DNA of 64,000 nucleotides from Streptomyces ambofaciens ATCC 23877 (GTDB lineage Bacteria > Actinomycetota > Actinomycetes > Streptomycetales > Streptomycetaceae), in the NCBI RefSeq assembly GCF_001267885.1, contig NZ_CP012382.1, positions 2,157,001-2,221,000 of the forward strand. Reading direction: 5' to 3'. The notes under the pieces were generated by a model that was not told the DNA's origin, made no database searches, and saw only the letters and a program-made list of their open reading frames with translations. Shown here one piece after another: positions 1 through 7,144 of the stretch (the stretch's first letter is position 1; every line of letters starts with the position of its first letter). The translations under genes were made by a program, and so were the position numbers.

Positions 1-435
1 CTGCCCTTCGCGGACGGCTCGTTCGACCTCGCGTGCTCGGCGTACGGGGCGCTGCCCTTCGTCGCCGATCCGCGGCTGGTGCTCCGGGAGGTGCACCGGG
101 TGCTGCGCCCCGGGGGTCGCTTCGTCTTCTCGGTCACGCACCCGCTGCGCTGGGCGTTCCCGGACGAACCCGGTCCCGAGGGGCTGTCGGTGTCCGCCTC
201 CTACTTCGACCGCACGCCGTACGTCGAGCAGGACGACGAGGGCCGCGCGGTGTACGTCGAGCACCACAGGACGCTCGGTGACCGCGTCCGGGACGTCGTG
301 ACGTCGGGATTCCGGCTGGTGGACCTGGTCGAGCCGGAGTGGCCGGAGTGGAACACCTCCGAGTGGGGCGGCTGGTCGCCGCTGCGCGGGCATCTGATCC
401 CCGGGACGGCCGTCTTCGTGTGCGAGCGCGACTGA
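1..435 (+). CDS. Class I SAM-dependent methyltransferase, C-terminal part
   Basis: The frame is open from base 1 to a TGA at 433-435, so the start lies outside the window. The first visible residues, LPFADGSFDLACSAYGALPF, are the motif following the SAM-binding strand of Methyltransf_11/25 proteins, and LREVHRVLRPGGRFVFSVTHP is the usual post-I block of Rossmann-fold methyltransferases (small-molecule type). About 145 codons remain, with a tail rich in Trp/Glu (EPEWPEWNTSEWGGW) typical of the actinobacterial members. The acceptor substrate cannot be read from the sequence. The gene runs in the same direction as hrpB, about 100 bp upstream of it. Confidence 0.85.
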   Translation: MPFADGSFDLACSAYGALPFVADPRLVLREVHRVLRPGGRFVFSVTHPLRWAFPDEPGPEGLSVSASYFDRTPYVEQDDEGRAVYVEHHRTLGDRVRDVVTSGFRLVDLVEPEWPEWNTSEWGGWSPLRGHLIPGTAVFVCERD

Positions 436-536
436 GTCCACGTCGGCTGCACGCGCGGGCGCGCGCTGCGTGCGCCTGAGCACCACTCTCCCCACGCGCG
501 CGGGGAGTGGTCTCGCCGCCGTACGACACTGGGGGC

Positions 537-3188
537 GTGATCCGTTACGACGCCCTGGACGCTCTGCCCGTGCGCGAGGCCCTGCCCGCGCTGCACGACG
601 CCCTGGAGGGGCACGGCACCGCGGTGCTGGTCGCGCCGCCCGGTACCGGCAAGACCACGTCGGTGCCGCTCGCGCTGGCCGGCCTGCTGGGCGAGGGTCT
701 CGCGCGGCGCGTGGTCGTGGCCGAGCCGCGGCGGATCGCGGCGCGGGCGGCGGCCCGGCGGATGGCGTGGCTGCTGGGCGAGAAGCCGGGCGCGAGCGTC
801 GGGTACAGCGTGCGCGGTGAGCGGGTCGTCGGGCGGCACACACGCGTGGAGGTCGTGACGACCGGTGTCCTGTTGCAGCGGCTGCAACGCGACCAGGAGC
901 TGGCGGGCGTCGACGTCGTGATGCTCGACGAGTGCCACGAGCGGCATCTGGACGCGGACACGACGGCCGCGTTCCTGTGGGACGTGCGGCAGACGCTGCG
1001 CCCCGAGCTGCGTCTGGTGGCCGCTTCGGCGACGACCGACGCGGCGGGCTGGGCCCGGCTGCTGGGCGGCGCGCCTGTTGTCGAGGCGGAGGGCGTGTCC
1101 CATCCCGTGGAGGTGGTGTGGGCACCGCCGACGCGTCCGGTACGGCCGCCGCACGGGATGCGGGTGGACCCGGCGCTGCTCGCTCACGTGGCGTCGGTGA
1201 CGCGGCGGGCCCTGGCCGAGCGGGACGGGGACGTGCTGTGCTTCCTGCCCGGCGTCGGGGAGATCTCCCGTGTGGCCGGGCAGCTGGGGGGTCTCGGTGA
1301 CGTCGAGGTGCTCCAGGTGCACGGGCGGGCGCCGGCGACGGTGCAGGACGCGGTCCTGGTGCCCGGGACACGGCGTCGCGTGGTGCTGGCGACCTCGGTG
1401 GCCGAGTCGTCGCTGACGGTCCCGGGTGTGCGGGTGGTCGTGGACGCGGGGCTGGCGCGGGAGCCGCGGGTGGATCACGGGCGCGGGCTGAGTGCCCTGA
1501 CGACGGTGCGCGCCTCCCGCGCGGCGGCGCGGCAGCGGGCCGGCCGGGCCGGGCGTGAGGCGCCGGGTGCGGTGTACCGCTGCTGGGCGGAGGCGGAGGA
1601 CGCCCGTCTGCCGCGGTTCCCGGCGCCGGAGATCAAGGTGGCCGACCTGACGGCGTTCGCGCTCCAGGCGGCCTGCTGGGGCGACCCGGACGCCTCCGGG
1701 CTGGCGCTGCTCGATCCGCCGCCGGCCGGGGCGATGGCTGCGGCGCGGGAGGTGCTCGCGGCGGTCGGCGCGGTGGACTCGGCGGGGCGGGCCACCGAGC
1801 GCGGTGCACGGCTGGTCCGGCTGGGGCTGCATCCCCGGCTGGGGCGGGCGCTGCTCGACGCGGAGGGCCTGGGGGCGGTCGGCGACGGGACGTCCGACGC
1901 CGCGGCCGAGGTCGTCGCGCTGCTCAGCGAGGAGCCACCGCGGGAGTACGGGGACGACCTCGCGGCCGCCCTGCGGGCCGCGCGGCGCGGGAACGACGCC
2001 TACGGGGCACGGTGGCAGGCCGAGGTGCGACGGCTGCGGGCCGCCGTGCGGGGACCGGGGAAGGGCGCCGCCGCGCAGGGGCCCGGGAGAGACGCCGCCG
2101 CGCGGGGGCCCGGAAGGGTGGTCGCCGTGGAGGAGGCCGGGAGAGACACAGCCCCGGAGAGGCCCGGCAGGGGCGCCGGCGTGGAGGGAGCCGGGCGGCG
2201 GGGCTCTGGTGGCGCCGGCGACGGGTCGGTCGGGGTGGTGGCCGCGTTGGCCTTTCCCGAGCGGGTGGCGAGGAAGGACGGCGCCTCGTACCTGATGGTC
2301 TCCGGGACCCGGGCCGAGCTGCCGGAGACGTCGGCGTTGCGCGGGGCACCGTGGATCGCCGTCGCCGTGGCCGATCGGCCCGTGGGAAGGGGGCACGCGC
2401 GCGTGCTGCTCGGGGCGGCCGTCGACGAGGCGGCGGCCCGGCTCGCGGCGGGCGCGCTGCTGGAGGAACGGGACGAGGTGCACTGGGGTGACGGCGACGT
2501 CGTCGCCCGGCGTGTCGAACAGCTGGGAGCCGTGGAACTCACCGTGCGGCCCCTCACCGACGCCGACCCCGGTCTCGTACGGGACGCGCTGCTGGAGGGG
2601 CTGCGGCAGGAGGGGCTCGGGTTGCTGCGCTGGTCGGCCGAGGCGGACGTTCTGCGCAAGCGGCTCGCCTTTCTGCGGCGGCGGCTCGGCGCACCCTGGC
2701 CGGACGTCTCCGACGAGGCGCTGCACGCGCGCGTGGACGAGTGGCTGGAGCCCGAGCTGGGCCGGGCCCGACGGCGGGCCGACCTGGCCCGCATCGACGC
2801 GGGGCAGGCGCTGGCACGGTTGCTGCCCTGGGCCTCCGGGGAGGCGGCACGGCTGGACGAACTGGCCCCCGAGCGGATCCTCGTCCCCAGTGGGTCCCGG
2901 GTCCGGATCGACTACACGGATCCCGGGCAGCCGGTCCTGGCGGTGAAGTTGCAGGAGATGTTCGGACTCCAGCGCTCCCCGGAGGTCGCCGGGGTGCCGC
3001 TGCTCGTGCACCTCCTCTCCCCCGCCGGCCGCCCGGCCGCGGTCACCGCCGACCTGGCCTCGTTCTGGAAGGACGGATACAAGGGCGTACGGGCGGAGCT
3101 GCGCGGCCGTTACCCGAAGCATCCGTGGCCCGAGGACCCCGCCACGGCCGAGCCGACGCGGCACACGAAGGCCCGGCTCGGAAAGTGA
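537..3188 (+). CDS. hrpB: ATP-dependent RNA helicase HrpB
   Basis: DExH-box helicase of the HrpB family, about 883 residues. Walker A is APPGTGKT near residues 33-40, the Walker B variant DECH is at about 131-134, and the SAT motif appears as ASATT. The C-terminal signature FWKDGYKGVRAELRGRYPKHPWPEDP is the conserved HrpB C-terminal domain. I chose GTG 537: TACGAC, a plausible -10, ends nine bases upstream and no spaced Shine-Dalgarno is visible, which suggests a leaderless message. An in-frame GTG at 507 is the alternative. Residues around 502-565 (bases 2040-2230) form a Gly/Pro/Arg/Ala low-complexity insert between the helicase core and the C-terminal domain. The cellular RNA substrate in actinobacteria is not known. 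Confidence 0.93.
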   Translation: MIRYDALDALPVREALPALHDALEGHGTAVLVAPPGTGKTTSVPLALAGLLGEGLARRVVVAEPRRIAARAAARRMAWLLGEKPGASVGYSVRGERVVGRHTRVEVVTTGVLLQRLQRDQELAGVDVVMLDECHERHLDADTTAAFLWDVRQTLRPELRLVAASATTDAAGWARLLGGAPVVEAEGVSHPVEVVWAPPTRPVRPPHGMRVDPALLAHVASVTRRALAERDGDVLCFLPGVGEISRVAGQLGGLGDVEVLQVHGRAPATVQDAVLVPGTRRRVVLATSVAESSLTVPGVRVVVDAGLAREPRVDHGRGLSALTTVRASRAAARQRAGRAGREAPGAVYRCWAEAEDARLPRFPAPEIKVADLTAFALQAACWGDPDASGLALLDPPPAGAMAAAREVLAAVGAVDSAGRATERGARLVRLGLHPRLGRALLDAEGLGAVGDGTSDAAAEVVALLSEEPPREYGDDLAAALRAARRGNDAYGARWQAEVRRLRAAVRGPGKGAAAQGPGRDAAARGPGRVVAVEEAGRDTAPERPGRGAGVEGAGRRGSGGAGDGSVGVVAALAFPERVARKDGASYLMVSGTRAELPETSALRGAPWIAVAVADRPVGRGHARVLLGAAVDEAAARLAAGALLEERDEVHWGDGDVVARRVEQLGAVELTVRPLTDADPGLVRDALLEGLRQEGLGLLRWSAEADVLRKRLAFLRRRLGAPWPDVSDEALHARVDEWLEPELGRARRRADLARIDAGQALARLLPWASGEAARLDELAPERILVPSGSRVRIDYTDPGQPVLAVKLQEMFGLQRSPEVAGVPLLVHLLSPAGRPAAVTADLASFWKDGYKGVRAELRGRYPKHPWPEDPATAEPTRHTKARLGK

Positions 3189-3221
3189 GGTCCGGCTCGC
3201 GAAGTGACGGGGAGCGAAGGG

Positions 3222-3261
3222 CGAGGGGCGTCCCACCGCCGTGACGGTGGGGCGCCCCTCG
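3222..3261. terminator. Bidirectional hairpin terminator between hrpB and the transglycosylase gene
   Basis: A 17-bp stem (one G:U pair) with a 6-nt loop lies between two convergent genes. The left arm begins CGAGGGGCG and the right arm ends CGCCCCTCG. There is no long T tract, as is usual for high-GC Streptomyces terminators. Confidence 0.8.
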
Positions 3262-3283
3262 GTCGTTCCGGCAGCAGCCGTGT

Positions 3284-5113
3284 CTACGCGGCCGGCTCGG
3301 TCGACGGCTCGGTGGACGGGCTGGGCGAGGCGTCGGGCGAGTCGGTGGACGGGTCCGGCGACGGCTCCGGCTGGGCCTCGGCCACCTTCAGCTGGACGTT
3401 GAGCGTGGCGCCGCCCGCGGTGGTGAGGCGGAGCACGAACGTGCCGGTGGTGTCGTCCGCGTACAGCTTCGGCAGCGTCAGCAGGCCCTTGGCGTCGGTC
3501 TTCAGGCCGGTCAGGGTGCGGACGGTCTTGCCGTCGGCGTCCTTGAAGTACGGGCCCTTGTCGCTCTCGACCGGGTCGAGCACCGACTTGATGAGGGTGG
3601 CGGTGACGGCGACCTTGTCCGCGGCGGCGCCCTTGTGCGTGGCCTTCACCTCGACCCGGTCCGCGAACTCGCCGCCCGGCGTGCACGTCAGGGCGGTGGC
3701 GCCGGTGCGGGCGATCGCGTCGGCGACGCGCTCGGTGACGGTGGCCCGGTAGTCGAGGCCGGCGACGGTCCGGCCGATGACGGTGGCACGGACGGTGAAC
3801 CCGCCGGTCTTCTCCCCCGCCACCAGCGCGGGCGCGACGGCCACGCCGGAGGCGTTGGTGGTGACGGCGGCGACCTTGTCGCCGCCGGTGAAGGCGGCGT
3901 CGGTGTCGCCGATGACGGTGAAGCGGATACGCACCTTGCCGACGGACTGGCCGGCCTTGGTCTCGGCACGGGTGCTGATCTTCTGGGTGAAGGTGTCGCC
4001 CGCGATCGCGGTCAGCCCCGTGGTACCGGCGTTCTCCAGGTGGTGCACCGTGTCCGTGGGGGTCTCGGTCGTGGGCGGAGTCGCCGGATCGGTCGGGGGC
4101 TTCGGGCTCGGAGAGCCCGTGCCGGGGTCGGAGGGCTTGGGGGGTGCGGGGGGCGTCGGCTTCCCCGGGCCGGGCGTCGATGTGCCGGGAGCCGTGGGGC
4201 CGGTGGTCGCGCCCGTGGCACCCGTGGCGCCCGTCGCGCCCGTCGCGCCGGGAGACGGGCTGGGGCCGGTCAGACCGGTGCCGTCGTCGCTGCGGCCCAC
4301 GGGCAGGGTGCCGGTGCCGTCGGGGATCTCGTGGGTGCCCTTGCGGTAGTGCTCCAGCCAGGACAGGACCGTGTGGAGGTAGTCCTGCGAGTTGTTGTAG
4401 CTGAGGATCGCCCGGTTGAGGTCGGCCTGGACGGACAGGTCCCAGCCGTTGCGGCACAGATAGTGGCCGGCGGAGAGCGCGGCGTCGTAGATGTTGTTGG
4501 GGTCGTCCTTGCCGTCGGCGTTGCCGTCGCGGCCCGCCCACGCCCACGTGGAGGGGATGAACTGCATGGGGCCGACGGCGTTGTCGTACCTGCTGTTCCC
4601 GTCGTAGACGCCGTTGTCGGTGTCCTTGATGAGCGCGAAGCCGTTGCCGTCGAGCTGCGGGCCGATGATCCGGCCGAGGGTGTTGCCCTGCGCGTCGACC
4701 CTGCCGCCGCGTGCCTGCCCCGACTCCACCTTGCCGATGGCGGCCAGCAGTTGCCACGGCAGGTTGCAGCCCGGTTTGGTCCGGCGCAGCTCCGACTCGG
4801 CCTTCTTGTAGGCGTCGAGCACGGTGGCGGGAATGCCCGCTTCGGCCGGGCCCCGGGAGGCGGGGGTGCCGATGGTCGGCGCGGGGCTCGGGCTGTTGAG
4901 CGGCGGAAGGTCCGTGTAGTACGGCGAGTTGCCGGTGGCGCTCTCCTCGGAGGGCGCGTCGGACGTCGGCATGTTGTCGGCCGTGGTCTGTCTGCCGTGG
5001 GCGTCGGCCGTCACGTCGGGGGCCTGGGACGCGGACAGGGCCGCGACCACGACCGCCGCCACGGTGGTGGTGACCGCCGCCTTGCGGAGCCTCCTGTCGA
5101 AATGCGCCGCCAT
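3284..5113 (-). CDS. Secreted MltB-like lytic transglycosylase with C-terminal beta-sandwich region
   Basis: Predicted secreted murein hydrolase of 609 residues. ATG 5113 is chosen because GGGAGGGG sits at a good distance upstream; a longer in-frame extension to 5236 lacks this. Residues 1-35 form a signal peptide (basic MAAHFDRRLRK then an Ala/Val core). The soluble transglycosylase domain spans about 90-260, with the candidate catalytic Glu in GKVESGQA (E130), then GRIIGPQLDG, GPMQFIPSTW and NIYDAALSAGHYLC, the order seen in MltB-type enzymes. A linker follows with five consecutive GAT triplets and Pro/Thr runs, then an about 200-residue Thr/Val-rich domain resembling bacterial Ig-like folds, and an acidic Ser/Pro/Glu tail. 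Likely role: cleavage of peptidoglycan glycan strands at the cell surface. Confidence 0.88.
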   Translation of the reverse strand: MAAHFDRRLRKAAVTTTVAAVVVAALSASQAPDVTADAHGRQTTADNMPTSDAPSEESATGNSPYYTDLPPLNSPSPAPTIGTPASRGPAEAGIPATVLDAYKKAESELRRTKPGCNLPWQLLAAIGKVESGQARGGRVDAQGNTLGRIIGPQLDGNGFALIKDTDNGVYDGNSRYDNAVGPMQFIPSTWAWAGRDGNADGKDDPNNIYDAALSAGHYLCRNGWDLSVQADLNRAILSYNNSQDYLHTVLSWLEHYRKGTHEIPDGTGTLPVGRSDDGTGLTGPSPSPGATGATGATGATGATTGPTAPGTSTPGPGKPTPPAPPKPSDPGTGSPSPKPPTDPATPPTTETPTDTVHHLENAGTTGLTAIAGDTFTQKISTRAETKAGQSVGKVRIRFTVIGDTDAAFTGGDKVAAVTTNASGVAVAPALVAGEKTGGFTVRATVIGRTVAGLDYRATVTERVADAIARTGATALTCTPGGEFADRVEVKATHKGAAADKVAVTATLIKSVLDPVESDKGPYFKDADGKTVRTLTGLKTDAKGLLTLPKLYADDTTGTFVLRLTTAGGATLNVQLKVAEAQPEPSPDPSTDSPDASPSPSTEPSTEPAA

Positions 5114-5299
5114 AGAGTGAACCCCTCCCGTGGACGCCCTCGCGTCCCTCTCCGTCGGTCTTCGGCTGTCGCGCCGGCCCGTCCTGCCCACCCTGCTGTG
5201 ACGATCGGTACGCGCCGATGGTTGCACCGCAACCATCCCCGCGCGGTGTCCGTCTGTTCGACCAGTACGGTGCCGCAGGCGACCCTACGACAACTTGCT

Positions 5300-5329
5300 T
5301 TGCACGGGCACCCATTCGTGCCCGATATT
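5300..5329 (+). promoter_or_regulatory. Candidate promoter with an inverted repeat filling its spacer
   Basis: TTGCAC at 5300-5305 and GATATT at 5324-5329 are 18 bp apart. The perfect inverted repeat CGGGCAC-N6-GTGCCCG (5305-5324) fills the spacer, an arrangement typical of a repressor operator. It lies 17 bp upstream of the ribosome-binding site of the DUF4184 gene. Confidence 0.4.
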
Positions 5330-5356
5330 CACCAGTTGGCCATATGAGGAGTTCTG

Positions 5357-6211
5357 TTGCCGTTCACCCTCAGTCATGCGGCCGCCGTGCTGCCCGCGAT
5401 GAGGAGCGACGGGACCGGCCGGGGGCCGCTGGTGCCCGCCGTACTCGTGGCAGGGTCATTTTCACCCGACATCACCTATTACGCGGCCAGTTTCCTGTCC
5501 GGGGCGATGGAGTTCGGGGACGTCACGCACTCCTTCCCGGGCGTCCTCGTCGTCGACGTGGTCATCGCCTGGGTGCTGGTGGGGGTGTGGCTGCTGCTCC
5601 GCGAACCGCTGGTGGCCTTGTTGCCGCGGGCCCGGCAGGGCCGTGCCGCCGCCCTGCTGCGCTGCGGGACGCCACGCGCGCGCGTGGACACCTCGCTCGT
5701 CGTGCGGTGGTACGTGTCGGCCGTGCTGGGGGCGCTGACGCACGTGGTGTGGGACGCGTTCACGCACCTCGACCGCTGGGGGATGCGGGTGTTCCCGGTC
5801 CTCGGGCGGGAGATCGCGGGCTCGCCGCTCTACTGGTACCTCCAGTACGGCGGTTCCGCCGTGGCCGCGGTCGTCCTCGCCGTGTTCCTGGCGCGGGCGC
5901 TGCGCCGGGCGCCCCGGGCCGAGCCGCTGGGCGTTCCGGTCCTCTCCGTACGGGACCGGTGGTGGGCCGGAGCGGTGCTCGGCGGTTGCGCCGTGGTCGG
6001 GGCGGTGCAGCGGGCGGCACGCTGGTGGGCCTACTGGGGAGACGTGGCGAAACCCTGGGAGCTGATCCCGACGCTGTGCTTCGGCGCGGGTGCGGGGCTC
6101 GCCCCCGGGCTGTTGCTGTACGCCGTGGGGGTCAGGGCGTGGCGTCCGGCCCCGGTTCCCGGAAGCCCAGGAGGCGCCGGTACGGAGCCGGACCGCCGGG
6201 TCGCGCGCTGA
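5357..6211 (+). CDS. DUF4184 family membrane protein
   Basis: Integral membrane protein of 284 residues opening MPFTLSHAAAVLP, the hallmark of DUF4184. FSPDITYY and the DVTHSFPG block follow. Five to six hydrophobic segments are visible, including VLVVDVVIAWVLVGVWLLL, YVSAVLGALTHVVWDAF, VAAVVLAVFLARAL and a C-terminal pair. The start is TTG 5357, supported by GAGGAG at 5346-5351 with five bases between. The conserved His/Asp residues (SHA, SPD, THSFPG, THVVWDAF) recall metal-dependent membrane hydrolases, but no reaction is established for the family. Its last 80 bases overlap the convergent gene at 6132-6563. Confidence 0.85.
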   Translation: MPFTLSHAAAVLPAMRSDGTGRGPLVPAVLVAGSFSPDITYYAASFLSGAMEFGDVTHSFPGVLVVDVVIAWVLVGVWLLLREPLVALLPRARQGRAAALLRCGTPRARVDTSLVVRWYVSAVLGALTHVVWDAFTHLDRWGMRVFPVLGREIAGSPLYWYLQYGGSAVAAVVLAVFLARALRRAPRAEPLGVPVLSVRDRWWAGAVLGGCAVVGAVQRAARWWAYWGDVAKPWELIPTLCFGAGAGLAPGLLLYAVGVRAWRPAPVPGSPGGAGTEPDRRVAR

Positions 6212-6563
6212 GGGTGTCGGTGCTCGCGACGAACACGGTGAAGCTGTGTGCGGGCCGTGTCCGCGGCATCAGCGTGAGCGCGAGCGCCAGGTAGCCGCGG
6301 GCCAGGTCGACCCACAGGTGCCGGGCGAGGGCGCCGGGCGGGGGCGTGGGGGCCGCGGTCCGGTCGTCCCGGTCGACGCGGCGGGTGAGCCTGCGGCGGA
6401 GGTCCGTCGCGGTACGGCGCAGGGCCGTGGCGAGGGTGGTGGGGGTGCGGCCGGTGCTTGCGCCCGGCGCGAAGACCGGGACCGGCAGGAAGAGCACGCG
6501 GGCGGGTCGGTCGGTGCTTGCCCGTGCCGGTGTCGTCCGGTGGTGGAGCATGCGTATACCCAT
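6132..6563 (-). CDS. Hypothetical protein, small and Arg/Ala-rich
   Basis: An unrecognised 143-residue protein. ATG 6563 follows GAGGA with seven bases between, a credible ribosome-binding site; a second Met is four codons in. The N-terminal half is Arg/Thr-rich (TALRRTATDLRRRLTRR). The C-terminal part, LWVDLARGYLALALTLMPRT then a Phe/Val-rich segment, reads like a folded amphipathic or membrane-associated stretch rather than random sequence. It converges with and overlaps the DUF4184 gene by 80 bp. No domain could be named. Confidence 0.6.
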   Translation of the reverse strand: MGIRMLHHRTTPARASTDRPARVLFLPVPVFAPGASTGRTPTTLATALRRTATDLRRRLTRRVDRDDRTAAPTPPPGALARHLWVDLARGYLALALTLMPRTRPAHSFTVFVASTDTLSARPGGPAPYRRLLGFREPGPDATP

Positions 6564-7080
6564 GCCCGCATCCTCACGGGAGACGGGGACGGAGGGCGCT
6601 TTCGCGAGGGCCACCTGAGTGACGGCCCCCGCGGAGCGGGAGGGGGCGCGTCGGCGGGGGTGTGCGCTCGGGACGGGCGGGTACGGACGTCCGACCAGGC
6701 CGGTCCCGGCCGGTGGACCGCACAGCAAGGACACGGGCCCCCGCCCCTGCGTCATGCGCCACGGGCCGGCCCAGCGCTCGACACCGCCTCGTACACCGGC
6801 CGGCGACGACCGGCGACGACGCCCGAACGTCGGCGATGCCTCGATGGCACGTCGGCACTCCCGGGCGCGAGGAGCCCGGAGTGCGAGCGAGGCAGATGCG
6901 GTCCCGGGCGGGGTGGGACGGGACCGGAGCTCCGGCCGAGCGCGAGCCGTCTTGAGCCCAGTGCGGGGCCGGGTCCGAGAGCGGATCGACCCCGGACGCG
7001 GGCGCGGCCGACCCGATCGCCCGGGCCGACCGACCCCACGCAGCACCGGCTGCCGCCACACACAGGCGAGCCCGCCCCCC
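6564..7080. other. Gene-free interval between the hypothetical gene and polA, with a nested hairpin
   Basis: No credible gene was found here. Open frames on both strands are Arg/Pro/Gly-rich without domain-like segments or ribosome-binding sites. The only clear structure is a nested inverted repeat at 6837-6894: outer arms TGCCTCG/CGAGGCA, and an inner stem GCACTCCCGGGC/GCCCGGAGTGC with one bulged base and a GCGAGGA loop. It could be a terminator or part of a small RNA. Confidence 0.5.
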
Positions 7081-7140
7081 GCCGACCGCCGACCGCCGAC
7101 CGCCGACCGCCGACCGCCGACCGCCGACCGCCGACCGCCG
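7081..7140. repeat. Heptamer tandem repeat (GCCGACC), about 8.5 copies
   Basis: Bases 7081-7140 are eight perfect copies of GCCGACC plus GCCG, ending four bases before the polA stop codon (complement of 7145-7147). Such short perfect arrays vary in copy number by slippage. Confidence 0.97.
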
Positions 7141-7144
7141 GAGG

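Noticed and set aside
201..5315. A 1.7-kb-codon open frame on the minus strand across hrpB and the transglycosylase gene
   Set aside because: It is the high-GC shadow of two real genes in other frames; its translation is Arg/Gly/Pro-rich with no domain.
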